This document shows, piece by piece, positions 24,101 to 33,830 of a stretch of DNA of 64,000 nt. Position 1 is the stretch's first letter, and every line of letters starts with the position of its first letter. The translations under genes were made by a program, and so were the position numbers. Under the pieces are notes generated by a model, which made no database searches, was not told the DNA's origin, and worked only from the letters and a program-made list of their open reading frames with translations. The DNA lies in contig JAZGTN010000088.1 of assembly GCA_037783415.1 (NCBI GenBank), positions 868,001 to 932,000 on the forward strand, in the 5' to 3' direction. This stretch comes from Leptasterias polaris (lineage: Eukaryota; Echinodermata; Asteroidea; Forcipulatida; Asteriidae).

Positions 24101-24777
24101 ACCATGGAGTGGTCCCCGGTACTCACCTATAGTGCACCAACTCTATAGTGTCTGTACTGAGTCTACTGCTAACCCATGGACCATGGAGTGGTCCCCAGTA
24201 CTCACCTATAGTGCACCAACTCAATAGTATCTGTACTGAGTCTACTGCTAACCCATGGACTATGGAGTGGTCCCCGGTACTCGCCTATAGCGCACCTGCT
24301 CAATAGTGTCTGTACTGAGTCTACTGCTAACCCATGGACCATGGAGTGGTCCCCAGTACTCACCTATAGCGCACCTGCTCAATAGTGTCTGTACTGAGTC
24401 TACTGCTAACCCATGGACTATGGAGTGGTCCCCGGTACTCACCTATAGCGCACCTGCTCAATAGTGTCTGTACTGAGTCTACTGCTGGCACATGGACTGT
24501 GTGGATTGCCGTAGACATTTCCCAACAGATCCCGTTGGAATGCCTCTAGTTGACTTTGTGCATAGACTGTTGCTCCAGCATGGTCCAAATATGTGTCATC
24601 TGTTGAATGCATTAGGTAAAGAATTCAACTAAAAATTTGTATACGACTTTCGGAAATTTGTTGGTAGTCTTGAAGCATTTTCATCACAAGAAGAAAATTT
24701 AACAATCCTTACTTACCCTTTAACCTGGAGAACTCTTTCTTCTTGATACTTTCAATGCTTTTGTTGTAGCCTTCCAT
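12176..24777 (-). CDS. MOCOS: Molybdenum cofactor sulfurase, 13 coding exons
   Basis: Exons in transcript order: 24777-24717, 24599-24443, 23271-22447, 22208-22132, 21290-21091, 20310-20194, 19234-18758, 18389-18227, 16594-16501, 15384-15269, 13813-13470, 13169-13065, 12262-12176. All phases close, giving 940 residues (mammalian proteins are near 890). The N-terminal half is a PLP-dependent NifS-like domain: YLDHAGAT near residue 24, SFYKIFGFPTG with the Schiff-base lysine at about 298, and RTGCFCNTGAC with the persulfide-cysteine region at 456-463. The C-terminal half has a MOSC N-terminal barrel (YPVKSC near 628) and the MOSC domain (RCQMVC near 884). The family transfers sulfur to Mo cofactor for xanthine and aldehyde oxidases. 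Exon 3 has Ser/Asn/Pro-rich inserts (about residues 110-160 and 200-230). Intron 3 has a GC donor. Intron 2 holds an array of exon 2 boundary copies. A coding exon upstream of the chosen ATG cannot be excluded. Confidence 0.96.
12480..12600. repeat. Short inverted repeat in MOCOS last intron
   Basis: TGGACCACCGGAACGTTCC (12484-12502) is nearly the reverse complement of GGAACGTTCTGGCGGTCCA (12580-12598). Non-coding. Confidence 0.5.
13196..13270. repeat. (TTTA)n microsatellite
   Basis: Imperfect TTTA/TTTAT repeats just upstream, in the gene sense, of MOCOS exon 12. A run of 13 or so C residues lies at 13017-13031. Both are low-complexity. Confidence 0.9.
13880..13995 (+). mobile_element. SINE family A, body fragment
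   Basis: GGGGTTAACCCCAGTGTTCC, TTACATAGCAAGCACCCTTG and GGTTTCCTCAGGCTTGCGAG match the reverse complement of 8830-8930. It is a 5'-truncated plus-strand copy lacking the tRNA head. Confidence 0.75.
14318..14365 (-). mobile_element. LINE 3' end with AATTG-type tail
   Basis: On the minus strand AATAAATGTTGACTTGAATT followed by GAATTGAATAG resembles the 3' end of the full-length LINE at 45692-50544 (AATAAATGTGAATTGAATTG). It is a very short, 5'-truncated relative. Confidence 0.45.
14879..15232 (+). mobile_element. tRNA-derived SINE, family A2
   Basis: The head GTCATGGCCGAGTGGTTAAG and B box GTTCGAATTCCGGTC are family A. The body differs from the other copies: CACCCAGGGGTATAAATGGG, GAGCGCCATCACGGCAGCCC and AATGTAAAGCGCGTTGATAC, with a GCGCTATATAAGAAC tail. 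A closely related copy sits inverted at 40655-40975, so A2 is a distinct subfamily. Confidence 0.85.
15775..16015. mobile_element. Foldback/MITE-like element, GC-rich
   Basis: The ends AGCCCTTTTCACACTGTATG and GCGATGCAAGTGTGAAAGCAT are partly complementary. The interior is rich in CCCCGG/CCCCAGGG blocks that pair with each other. Several overlapping open frames here are explained by this composition. Confidence 0.55.
16030..16200. repeat. Dispersed repeat R2
   Basis: GAGAGGGCAAGGCCATTTTC, then GGGCACCAAGGCCAAGACCA and GTAATTCCAGGCCTGAACCA, in the same order as at 10005-10275. It lies in a MOCOS intron. Confidence 0.65.
16345..16460. mobile_element. Degenerate foldback element
   Basis: GGGGCCGATTTCACAAAGAG at left and TTTGTGAAGTCAACCCC at right are imperfect inverted ends. 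They are related to the ends of the 7560-7720 foldback (GGGTCGATTTCACAAAAC). Confidence 0.6.
17269..17631 (+). mobile_element. Non-autonomous TIR element, family M1
   Basis: Begins TTAAAGGTATTATACAGGAT and ends ACCAATAGTGTACAGGGCC followed by TTTAA. It contains GAAATAACAAACCTGTGAAC and CTCAATTGGTCATCGAGGTC, plus a palindromic TATCGCGCGCGATAA core. Intronic in MOCOS. Confidence 0.75.
18453..18565 (+). mobile_element. SINE family A, head only
   Basis: GGCGTGTCAAGGCCGAGCAC and the B box GGGTTCAAGTCCCGGTC, followed by the start of the body (CTTGCCCTTGCACAAGTCAT). The 3' part is missing. It lies between MOCOS exons 8 and 7. Confidence 0.75.
19570..19960. repeat. Degenerate two-copy tandem repeat
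   Basis: GAACTGGGTAATTTAGCCCG...ATATTGGGTATTTTGTGAAT near 19689-19738 is echoed by CGACTGGGTAAATTAGCCAG...ATATCAAGAATTTTGTGAGT near 19832-19880. Flanking copies of CATGNCGGCAYRGTCAAATT are at 19584 and 19914. Non-coding, in MOCOS intron 6. Confidence 0.5.
20395..20695 (+). repeat. Dispersed repeat R3
   Basis: Contains CATACTCGCAGCTGCAAAGG, GGAGGGAGAAAAACCGGAGG, GAGAGAACCGAAGCCCAACT, GGGAATCTAACCGGGGCCAC and GTGAGAGGCGAGTGC. It is the longest of three copies (others 6080-6250 and 9630-9720). The B-box-like GGAATCTAACC suggests a tRNA origin. Confidence 0.5.
21363..21590 (-). mobile_element. M1 element fragment, minus orientation
   Basis: TGGAGAGCTGTTGATATTAT and CCCCTCTGAAGTAATGTGGT are reverse complements of the M1 interior at 4910-4960. 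The palindrome GCTTCAGGCATGAAGC sits at 21540. Confidence 0.7.
22441..22447 (-). other. MOCOS: GC-AG splice donor, MOCOS intron 3
   Basis: Exon 3 ends GACAG at 22447 and the intron opens GCAAGTTAAG. Apart from the C at +2 it fits the extended donor consensus (CAG|GCAAGT), as expected for GC-AG introns. The phase-2 join to exon 4 (AG|A TTT GAA GAT GGA) restores the family motif RFEDG, so no GT donor is needed. Confidence 0.85.
23344..24442 (-). repeat. MOCOS: 79-bp minisatellite made of the MOCOS exon 2/intron 2 boundary
   Basis: Donor-proximal positions (last base before each exon-like ACCTATAG on the plus strand) fall at 23651, 23730, 23809, 23888, 23967, 24046, 24125, 24204, 24283 and 24362, exactly 79 bp apart, then 24441 at the real exon 2. 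Slightly irregular copies lie at 23566 and 23488 and a degenerate one near 23390. Each unit is 56 nt of the 3' end of exon 2, then the donor TATAG|GTGAGTACC and 23 nt of intron. The copy at 24283 has a GC donor. Two sequence variants (CCTGCTC and CCAACTC) are interspersed, which suggests unequal exchange or conversion. In every regular copy the exon-derived frame from Ser-Arg-Leu-Ser-Thr-Asp-Thr onward remains open. Confidence 0.95.
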
Positions 24778-25284
24778 TTTTTTCTTCAAAGAATAGACAG
24801 TAAATGGGTTGTTTAAATGCAGCAATACCTGAGTTACATAGGCATGTTGTATGCTACTTTAGAGGGTGTGTACAACATTGGTAAGATTGAAAATATAAAT
24901 TTTTACAGATTTGCACATTACTTACATGGTATAAAGATGGTCATGGTGGAAAACTTCCCTCAATTTGTTTACTTTAGAAACAACGAACTTGGCTTAACGT
25001 TCTGAATATTAAAAACTAAACAACTCAGACCACACATGTAGCATGCTGACTAAACTAGTGCTGGATGTTTATGAATTAAAAGCCATACTCAATGATAAAT
25101 ACATGTAGGCCTATTTTAATATGATTTCATTTTATTTCTATTTTATTTTTACTTTTTAACTAAATATGCTAAATCAAATGATGTATAGCCTGCACTAGGA
25201 CAGTCCCACCTCTAGCTCTAATTACTTCATATTTTTTAAACTCTATAATACTTAGCATGGAGGAGGTAGAAATATCAAGCCCGC

Positions 25285-25620
25285 ATCGGTCTTACCATGA
25301 TGAGACCATAGGGCAAGAGACCGATTTTAAAAGAGAGCCACAACAACTCCTCAAGGGTCATCGACATCGACTACCAAAAATATATGAAACCAAAACCTGA
25401 TCGCATCAGAAGAGGACATAACAGCCAACACCAACCACATTTTACATGTCCCCAGGAGTCGGGTTGAGGTGACCAAACAAGGCTTTGCTTCAAGAATCTC
25501 GTCTGCCTACAACCGGCTCCATGGGAAGTGTGACGTGTTTGGTGCTTCTTCTATCAATTCTTTCCGTAGTGATATTTATAGATGTTTTCTAGCAGGTTAG
25601 CTAATTTGAATCCCATGAAA
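25285..25620 (+). mobile_element. LINE RT C-terminal remnant
   Basis: The plus strand reads HILHVPRSRVEVTKQGFASR, then ISSAYNRLHGKCDVFGASSI and NSFRSDIYRCFLAG before a stop near 25596. This order (LH-P-R, F--R, W/Y-N-L, S--SF) is what the C-terminus of many LINE reverse transcriptases looks like. A (TTAAT/ATAA)-rich tail follows to about 25900. The assignment is tentative. Confidence 0.45.
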
Positions 25621-26607
25621 ATGTATTTATGTATTTTTTTTGTTTCATATCCGTTTTGTTTTTCTTTTCTGGTTATTGATGTGGATCTTCTTTTACTAAG
25701 GTCATTTTTAATTTTTAATGTTGATTTGTATATTATTGAATTTACTTACTTGTTTATTTTATTATTTTAATTTTAATTATATATAATTTGTATGCCATTA
25801 TATATATTTTTTTATTTGTTATTAATAAATGATACCTGTTAGTGGCAGTTAACCGCTGTTGGTTATCAATAAATAAATAAATTAATAAATAAATAAATTC
25901 CAAATTGACCAGACTAGAACAAACTACCGCAATCCTCAATAAACCAACCTACCACAGCCTCCTTCAAACAGAACTTTAGAGAACGGAAAATCACACCTTC
26001 AAGACTAGCACCCCTCTCTCACACCTCCAGTTCAAACTCCAATTGGGGTATTTAGGAGGTCTCTCCAACCATAGCTGGTCCTTGCTCTATGCTCCAACCA
26101 AGAACCAAGGTCACAAGACTCGATCCCCCGGGTTCACAGCCCTGACTAGACTACAAACAAACTATAACTCAATTGAAATTTTCATGCTAAAATTTCCCCC
26201 ACACATGTAAACAATATACATTTACCCCTTTTCCAATTTATTAAGTATTTGGAACAGAGGGCTGACAGCGAGGAGGAGAACGATGATAAAGCTCGGGCAG
26301 TAAACAACCCCCTGCTGATCTGAGTGTGGCCGGCTGGATGGAACAAGTATGAAGTGATCAGCTGTTCAGCAGTTAGTTGTCGTCGTCTTAGTAGTAGTGG
26401 TGGGAGGAGCTGAGGGGGTGCTCATGACATTACAGTGTCAAATGAGGGCGCTGTTCACTTTTCCACTAGAAGATTCGACACGGAGAATCTTTTCTTGAAA
26501 TACCGATAGTCAGTGTGGGTATAGTGAGCACCTTTTTTGCCGACATTTAATCCATTCTTAAAACTATTTTCTAGGGAACACATTTGCCATTCTTCTTTGG
26601 AATCGAA
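25621..26607. other. AT-rich spacer and AP3S2 promoter region
   Basis: Low-complexity AT sequence to about 25900, then unique sequence without clear ORFs leading to the AP3S2 ATG. With MOCOS starting at 24777 on the other strand, this is the divergent intergenic region. No TATA box or other element is evident. Confidence 0.4.
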
Positions 26608-29600
26608 ATGATTAAAGCAATTTTAGTCTTCAACAACCATGGGAAACCGAGGCTGTCAAAGTTCTTCACCCATTTTGTAAGTGCTTTAAAAAAAAATGAA
26701 TGTAAACTTGCCTCTGTTGGTCAACTCGACTTTTTAATTTTTGTATGCTGATGATATATCGATACAGTTTAATTAATATGCAACTTGAATTTATTTTCCT
26801 TTGGGAAAAATTTCTTTATCCGACAGCCAGTTTCTAAGAGATCTTTTTAATGGATGTTGGACTTTATTTCTTTTATTTTTGCTCTTTCGACTCTCTTGTT
26901 TGTTGAGAGGAATTGATTGATGCCATGACTGTCTGACTGTGAGAGTACTGAGGAGTCATGAATGAAATGAATGAATCATATAATTGTCCATTTAAAAATT
27001 ATTGACTGGTACTCTCTTCTGGTCTCAAGTCTTGCTAAATAAAAATTATTAAATTATGACCTTAAATGACCTTAAATAAAAAATATAAAAAATCAAAGAA
27101 ACATTTTATAATCACACGGCTGAAACGATCTCTTGCACTCATGCCTAGGTTCGCAACTAGTACTACTACCATACTAGGTAGCATTGTCATGACTGTCAAG
27201 ACCACATGATGTAGACCCGAAAATGGCTTATTTTTCATGATTTTTCTCACTTTGCTGTAAGAGTAATCAAACTTCAAAGTACCTGTTCCTCTTTGTATAC
27301 ATACTTGTAGCATTCTCTTCTGTTAACTTTTCTGGAACGACAGCTATAATTTTACCTATAAATCATGGATGTGGCTCTCTTCAATCACACAAGGACTTCA
27401 AGCAAGACCCTTCCACCAGTGCAGGAGTTTTTCTGCAGTCCCTGTGAGTGTGAATGCGGCTAGGTTTATGTTGGGGAAACCAGACATAACCGTCCCACTA
27501 TCGAGGATCATCGAGCACACGGGAGGAGAGGAGATTTTTAGAGATCGGCCATTGTCAAGAAGCATTCCAACATCACCGACCACCAAGTTAACTGGAGTGC
27601 TGTGGAACTCTCATCGGTCCCATCCAGGCATGGCACCCACCCCAGGCGGATCAGAGAGGCCATCAGGATCAAGCATGAACCGTTCCTCAAGGCATCGGCT
27701 TCCACATCAGTGACGTCTGGCTGCCCCTCTTCCCAACCAATGGATCTCCTATATATCCACAGTCACATCCCCTGGGTCCCTTTCCTGTGCTTGTTACCAA
27801 CTGACACAGTTCAGAGAGCAAACACTCCCCACCCACTCCCGGTAGGATCCAGTTCCAGTTCAAGCCTACTCATCATCAAGCTAAGCCCAGCTTAACCTGT
27901 TCCAGTTCTGTCTTCTCACACCATTGAGCAAAGCCTACCTACAGCAATAGAGTCCAGCATTTTCCTGAAGATAATGATATTTATAGCACACCGATCGAAA
28001 CTTTGAGTTGTTAAACCACAGGTCTTTCTCAGAACCACCACAGCTCTGAAGATATTTAATTACATGGTGTCTCTGACTCTCTGCAAATGCCACTTGATTG
28101 TGTCAATCGTCATGCAAAGTTTCAAATCCTTCTTAAAAAATCATTCTCTTTTCAGAATGAAGATATGGAGCAGCAGATTATCCGAGAAACATTCCATCTG
28201 GTGTCCAAGAGAGACGATAATGTGTGCAATTTTTTAGAAGGTGGAACGTAAGTTAAGAGGCCTCGCCCCCATACTGTACATCATCATCATATTCAAAAAG
28301 AGAAGATATGAGATTTGTTTTGAAGAGTTTCAGTCACTTTTTCAATGACTTTATAGACAGTTATCATTATTATTTTTGATTTTGGGTTGAACAAAGAAAA
28401 ATTTACTAGAGCGGGATTTGAACAAACGGCCTCCGGATTAACGTGCCGGCGCTCTACCAACTGAGCTTTCTAGCCCTCATTATTATCTTTATTACACGTT
28501 TACACTATATTGTGGAAGATACTGTAACAATGAGTTTATTATTTCAAAAAACAATTGTTTACCATCTGTTAATTTAAACCCCCCCCCAAAACACAGATTT
28601 TAGTTGTCTTATTCACAATGAAAATACAAAATGGGGCTGGTGATTATCTTTCAAACCCTGTACGTGTAGCTAACTTGCTGCATAACCAGATCCATGATGC
28701 ATTTTCCTGTGGGAGGATCATCAAGTGCTTGAAACCTTGCACTCGGAATGCACCATTACAGATCTCCATATTAGGGTCAAAAGACACCCCAAATTGCAAT
28801 GTTATATAAATCAAGTTGTTTTATTCCCCAACTATATAGGTTAATAGGTGGATCGGATTACAAGCTGGTCTACAGACATTATGCCACGCTGTACTTTGTC
28901 TTCTGTGTGGACTCCTCCGAGAGTGAACTTGGCATCCTAGACTTAATACAGGTGAGTCATGGTTGTAGCAGTGTTTTCATTGAGTTTTGTGGGTTTTGTG
29001 GGATTTTTTGTAGGGAAAATTTGTAGAGATGAAATCAACAGGGATGTGATTTCTACGTTTTTAACCAGAAATATGGGGGGTTTTTTGCCTCCCCAAAAAA
29101 GAAATCTGGGTTTTTTTTGCACCCCCCCCCCCAAAAAAAAACCCCAACAAGAACAAACAAACAAAAACAACCATATATAAGGCCCCAATTTGCAGAGTAG
29201 GGCTTTGAAAACCAAAGATAAATATTATTAGTGGGCTTCGTGCTCGCAAGTTTTCAAGCTCGCAAGCTTTTGCACTTTGCGCTCAGAGTTCAGGTTTTTT
29301 TTCAACAGCCTATCACATCCCTGAATCCAAAAGACTAGCATCTGGAACTGTGCAATGACCTTTCTGCAGAAATGTTTCCCTTACAGGGAATAATTCACTT
29401 ACAGTCCTGTTGCTTCATTCTTGGAAAGGAAAGGGCATCGTGAGGCGTTTTCTCTTTTGTAAAGGGCAATTCTTTGAGGAAATTGTCAATTTCTATAGGA
29501 ACATTTCAAGGGGCACCAAGGCAATGACCAGGGGCATTGTGGCAATTGTCTCCATTTTCGCCGTGAAGATCATACCTGTACTATACTTATAGCATGATTG

Positions 29601-32600
29601 TGGCCAGTACATTAAAACGATAACTCCATTTTGGAGTAAACTTGCTTAAACAAGTTTGAGTTAAATTAGTTTAGCCTTTCACTGGATGTTTCTGTTGCAG
29701 ATGTTTTGTTTTTTTCCTTTGCAGATCTGGGGATACATACTGTAATAAACAACACAATCTGACCAAATGCACTCTTACACATTATATTTAAGTTGTACTG
29801 ATGACAACTGATCAACCATGTCAACTGACTTGCTATCATTTGTTTCAAAATTGTTAGGTTTTCGTCGAAACATTGGACAAGTGCTTTGAGAATGTCTGTG
29901 AGCTTGATCTGATATTCCACGTGGACAAGGTAACAATAAAATACTGTTTTGAAAAATAGCGTTAAAGGGGGGGTATACCATTGGTAATTGCTCCAAAAAT
30001 TAAAGGCCACTGGAGAGCTGTTGATATTATAAAACAATGTTAAAAACGACCGCTTTTGAAGTAATGTAGTTTTATAGAAAGAGGCTATTTTTCACACACA
30101 AAATTGAATCTGGCATCTGAAAACACACAATTCCATGCAACAAAGGTGTTTTTCTTCTCATTATTTTCATGCAAATTTGTGACCTGCTCTATCGAAATGA
30201 GGAATGTCTCGGAAATCACGTTTACGTGTAATTCGCCATACAAAAGTTGTTGACAATCGAATATCATGAAAAAACACTTAAAAAACCGATTCCGCGATTT
30301 CGGTGGTTGTAGGTTAAACAAAACTTGATCTTTCTTGATGTGGTCTCACCTTTAATTGAAAGGATTAATAAATCCACAAACAGTACGTTTTCTTGAGCAT
30401 GTTTGTACGCATAGCTACAATAGCTAGCTGTTGTTAATAACGATTATCTAAATAAACACGTCGTAAAATAATGGAAGTGGCCTTGTCTTGAAGACTTTCT
30501 TCATTGCCCGATAACTTCGGACTGGAATAAGCTACGGAAATAATAATGGTATTGCTGGAAAGCCATTGAGTTACTTGTTAACATGGTATACATAACTCAA
30601 TTTTCAAAATTTCCGAGACATTCCTCAATTCGATAGAGCGGGTCACATTTGATGACCAATTGAGCCCAAATATTCACAGGTTTGTTATTTTATGCACGTG
30701 CATGACGTGTTGGGATACACCAAGTGAGGATACTGGTCTTTGACAATTACCAAAAGTGTACACTCCCTTTAACCTTAAGTTAGTGTCGTGGCCGAGCGGA
30801 TAAGAGCACCGGACTCAAGCTCTGGTGTTTCTGTTCAGCAGAGTGTGGGTTCGAGTCCCGGTTGTGACACTTGTGTCCTTATTAAGCAAGACACTTAACC
30901 ATTATTGCTTCGTCCTTCGGATGGGACGTAAAGCCGTTGGTCCCGTGTGTTGTGTAATGCACGTAAAGAACCCAGTGCACTTATCGAAAAGAGAAGGGGC
31001 TTGCCCCGGTGTTCCTGGTTTGATCGGCTGCATATTGCGCCACAGCACCTTGTAAACCATTACATGGTGCTATGTAAAGAAATAGGCCTCAAAATTCAAA
31101 AAGTAGCTCCACATATATACCTTGCAGGAAAATATTGACTGTTGAAGCGCCTTGAGCGTCACTGAGTGACGGATATGAGCGCTATATAAGAAGCCATTAT
31201 TATTATTATTATTATTATTAAGTACCCATGACTTGGTTAGTTTTAAAGAACTTTTCTTTAATTTAACCCTCCTTTTGTTTGATCCATCCATATCATTTAC
31301 ATGGTTTTTGCACTATGCCACCCTGTGATATTATACTTTGTTGAATGCATTATAGACAGTACACCGAAAGTTCTCACCAGACACAACTATTGCAGATCAC
31401 TCCTTTCAAAATGTTTGGTCGGTCCATGACATTTTTTTTTCAGAGAGTAGGAGGGTTACTAAATTATTATAGAAACATCATGTTCTATATCCAGTTTGGA
31501 GGAAGTTATGGATCTGAAAAAAACCCTGTTTATTTGTTTGTTTGTGTTTAGATGAACTTCCCAACAAGGGAACTTGGCTAGCTCCCACAAGGGGATATAA
31601 ACACCAAGCTGGCAACAGCCAATCTCTCTCATACAAACACTGGTTTAACGTCTATGATTATGAATTGCACAAAACAAGATATTGTGATTCAGGAACTAGA
31701 CGACAATACTTATTCTAGTCATTGTGAAATCAGCGATTAGCTTGGCGGGATTCTAACCCACAAGCTTGTGATTGCAAGGTCAGATGACACTGTTGATTTC
31801 ATGGTCAATAAGCTAGTGTCCTCTAGCTTCGTCATAAGGAGACTGAGAACATTCTCTCTTTTTTTCGTTGAAGGTTCACAACATCCTTTCTGAGCTTGTG
31901 ATGGGCGGCATGGTTCTAGAGACAAATATGACCGAAATCATGACAAGGATAGAAGAACAGAATAAGCTAGAAAAACAAGAGGTAAGCTGCTGATTGGCTT
32001 GTTGATGTCATGTGATATGGTAGTACACCCAAATTGAAGGACAGGGATCACTGTAAGGGTCTGGGTGACCTGACTTTTTATTTCAAATATAAAGTAATAA
32101 CCACAAGTGAAACTGGGTAAATTTTAATTACATTTTTGATTGAACAAAGAAATATTGATTAGAGTTGGATTCGAACCTGTGACAGTACAACCTTGGAAGT
32201 GGCAGGACAGCCACTTCCCAGGTTGTATCGTAAACTTGGGTGTGATCCCATGTTACACGGCAGTTTCAGGTAGAATGGCTTCTGCCTGGCACCCCTGAAA
32301 AATATATTGACAAAATAGGGAGACCACCAACATTAGGGCTAGATAACTCGGGTGGTAGAGCGTGGTTTATAAATTTGACGGATTTATTTTTCAACATTGT
32401 ACACGTGCTGTATTAGTTTTGTACTGTCATCCATGTTAAATGCTTTCAGCCTAAATAAAAAAATAAAAATAAAATTGATTGTATGTATGTTTTTTGCGAT
32501 TTTGTTCACAGGCGGGTTTATCAGCAGCGCCTGCCAGAGCAGCAGCAGCTGTCAAGAACATGAATCTTCCCACCATCCCAACGCCGAACATCAACTTGCC

Positions 32601-32622
32601 AAACTTGCCATCCTTCAAGTGA
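26608..32622 (+). CDS. AP3S2: AP-3 adaptor complex sigma subunit, six coding exons
   Basis: Coding exons 26608-26676, 28156-28247, 28840-28951, 29858-29929, 31874-31981 and 32512-32622 (stop TGA 32620). All junctions are GT-AG and phases close, giving 187 residues, close to the usual 193. The protein begins MIKAILVFNNHGKPRLSKFF, the classic small-adaptin (longin-fold) start. It keeps IRETFHLVSKRDDNVCNFLE, YRHYATLYFVFCVDSSESEL and FVETLDKCFENVCELDLIF. The C-terminal tail is Ala/Pro/Asn-rich (residues about 152-187), as in sigma-3 rather than sigma-1 or sigma-2. The AP-3 sigma subunit is part of the heterotetramer that sorts cargo from endosomes to lysosome-related organelles. Invertebrates usually have one gene equivalent to both vertebrate AP3S1 and AP3S2, so the number in the symbol is conventional. 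Confidence 0.96.
27420..27780 (+). mobile_element. Penelope-like element remnant, GIY-YIG endonuclease end
   Basis: In one plus-strand frame the sequence reads Cys-Glu-Cys-Gly-stop-VYVGETRHNRPTIEDHR, then after a second stop SAIVKKHSNITDHQVNW and RRIREAIRIKHEP. This is the CxC / YVGET / R..EH / H...DH.vnW / EA..I pattern of the C-terminal GIY-YIG endonuclease of Penelope-like retroelements. Two in-frame stops make it a pseudogene fragment. It sits in AP3S2 intron 1. Confidence 0.8.
28380..28485 (-). mobile_element. SINE family B, tRNA-like part
   Basis: On the minus strand: GGGCTAGAAAGCTCAGTTGG, TAGAGCGCCGGCACGTTAAT, then the B box and CCCGCTCTAGTAAATTTTTC. It is among the least degraded copies of the family B head. 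In AP3S2 intron 2. Confidence 0.8.
29430..29590. repeat. Dispersed repeat R2
   Basis: GTAAAGGGCAATTCTTTGAG, TTTCTATAGGAACATTTCAA and GGGGCACCAAGGCAATGACC match the order of motifs at 10005-10275 and 16030-16200. Intronic in AP3S2. Confidence 0.55.
29962..30772 (-). mobile_element. M1-family TIR element, long form (about 810 bp)
   Basis: Begins TTAAAGGGGGGGTATACCATTGG and ends ACCAAAAGTGTACACTCCCTTTAA, inverted ends of family M1. Its interior is longer than the 376-bp copy at 4661-5036 and includes a second inverted pair (CTATCGAAATGAGGAATGTC near 30190, GACATTCCTCAATTCGATAG near 30620). It is immediately followed by a SINE. Confidence 0.75.
30781..31222 (+). mobile_element. tRNA-derived SINE, family A, near full length (442 bp)
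   Basis: Head GTGTCGTGGCCGAGCGGATA and B box GGGTTCGAGTCCCGG. The body includes GGACGTAAAGCCGTTGGTCC and GTTGTGTAATGCACGTAAAG. The tail is GCGCTATATAAGAAGCC followed by (ATT)n at 31198-31220. It is the best reference copy of family A in the window. Confidence 0.9.
32150..32375 (+). mobile_element. SINE family B with 5' body
   Basis: Contains GGTTGTATCGTAAACTTGGG, TGTGATCCCATGTTACACGG, AATGGCTTCTGCCTGGCACC and AAATAGGGAGACCACCAAC, then the truncated tRNA-like GGGCTAGATAACTCGGGTGG. The same order is seen at 36940-37330 and, inverted, at 53865-54095. Here the tRNA-like part comes after the body. Confidence 0.75.
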
Positions 32623-33635
32623 GAAAAAAATCCTCATCAAGACAGACTCCAGGATGCTGCTATTAAATGCATACACATTATTAAGTGTTGACCAACTCTC
32701 CTCCATGTCAATCAAAAGTTCCCTACAGTCCATCCATCAGTGCAACAAGGTCGTTTAGTATCTTTCTCTCCCATACGAGTGGTTTTATGTACATCTTGGA
32801 ATGTTTTACCTTTGTACTTTGATAATATTTCCCGCCGAGTTGACGGGCCATTCATAACCATTCAAATGCCAGTGTTGTGGAGAAACTGTTCACAGAACTG
32901 TATGTGTATTGTGTAGCATTCACCCCCTATGATTCCAGGCTTGCATAGTGCATCTACCATCTAAAACCATGTGGATGGTATTAAATGGTAAGACATTAGC
33001 AAGGTCAAAGGGTATATCTCATTGAGATTTTCCCTTCACGTTCAAATGTTACTAGTTCTAACCTTTGACCTGCAGAGAATGCCAAAGGGCCCTCAATCTG
33101 GGCACTTGGAATCATTGGTAGGACTCATTATTTGTGTGGCCAATTTTTAAAACCAATCAAAGATTTCATGAAAGGATTCAGGTAAAGCGTTAGATAGCAC
33201 CTTTCACAAGAGTACAAACCTTGATACAAAAACGCTGATACAACACTTTCATTACCAGTGGCCTGCCCTCCGAAAAAGGAGCTTGTTAATTGTGCCCAAC
33301 AATCCTATGATACTTACCACTTGAAATGTCTTCATTTTAAAGATCGTGAAGGTTTCGACTTTTCAGATGTTATTTTGTACTTGCATGTTGCAAATATTTT
33401 GGAGTTTATCGGATCAGTACTGAGCATTTTTCTTTTCATGAGCATCAAGTTAGACTTTGCATGCAGTTGTTTAATATGAATTTAAAAGGTCTTTCTAAAA
33501 ATAAGTGAACTTTTAAGAGGGGATACAGTACTGGTTACATCATGTTTTCAAATCATGTATCTATTAGTAAAAAGGTAAGCCAGGAAAAAAAACTAAGCTT
33601 ACTTTTCTTAAAGATGGTGATGGTGGTAAGCACCC
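32623..33635. other. AP3S2: AP3S2 3' UTR or flank, nothing else recognised
   Basis: Mostly unique sequence after the AP3S2 stop. No clear poly(A) signal can be picked: AATAAA-like matches occur near 34953 and 35750 but the true 3' end cannot be placed. No convincing ORF. Confidence 0.4.
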
Positions 33636-33639
33636 TGCA

Positions 33640-33830
33640 AAATTATTTCGTCTGAAACGCCCCCATTGATTAGAAATCAATAAAAGTATGTCAACAAAAT
33701 GCGAATCTCCAAACTCAACTCAAGGCGAGTTTTCAAGACTCAAATTTTCGGTAGTGGCCGTTTGCGAATGCTGCAGCCGGAGATGCGAATGGTACCTGCT
33801 GTCATCTCGTTGAACAGGGATAGATTCGAC
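33640..33830. repeat. Dispersed repeat, inverted relative of 8210-8410
   Basis: GAAACGCCCCCATTGATTAG, AGTTTTCAAGACTC, CGAATGCTGCAGCCGG. It resembles the reverse complement of the ZNF830-intron copy. Confidence 0.5.

Noticed and set aside
23480..24442. Array of direct repeats read as a coding repeat protein
   Set aside because: The frame across a whole 79-bp unit is not maintained (79 is not a multiple of three). Only the exon-derived part is open.
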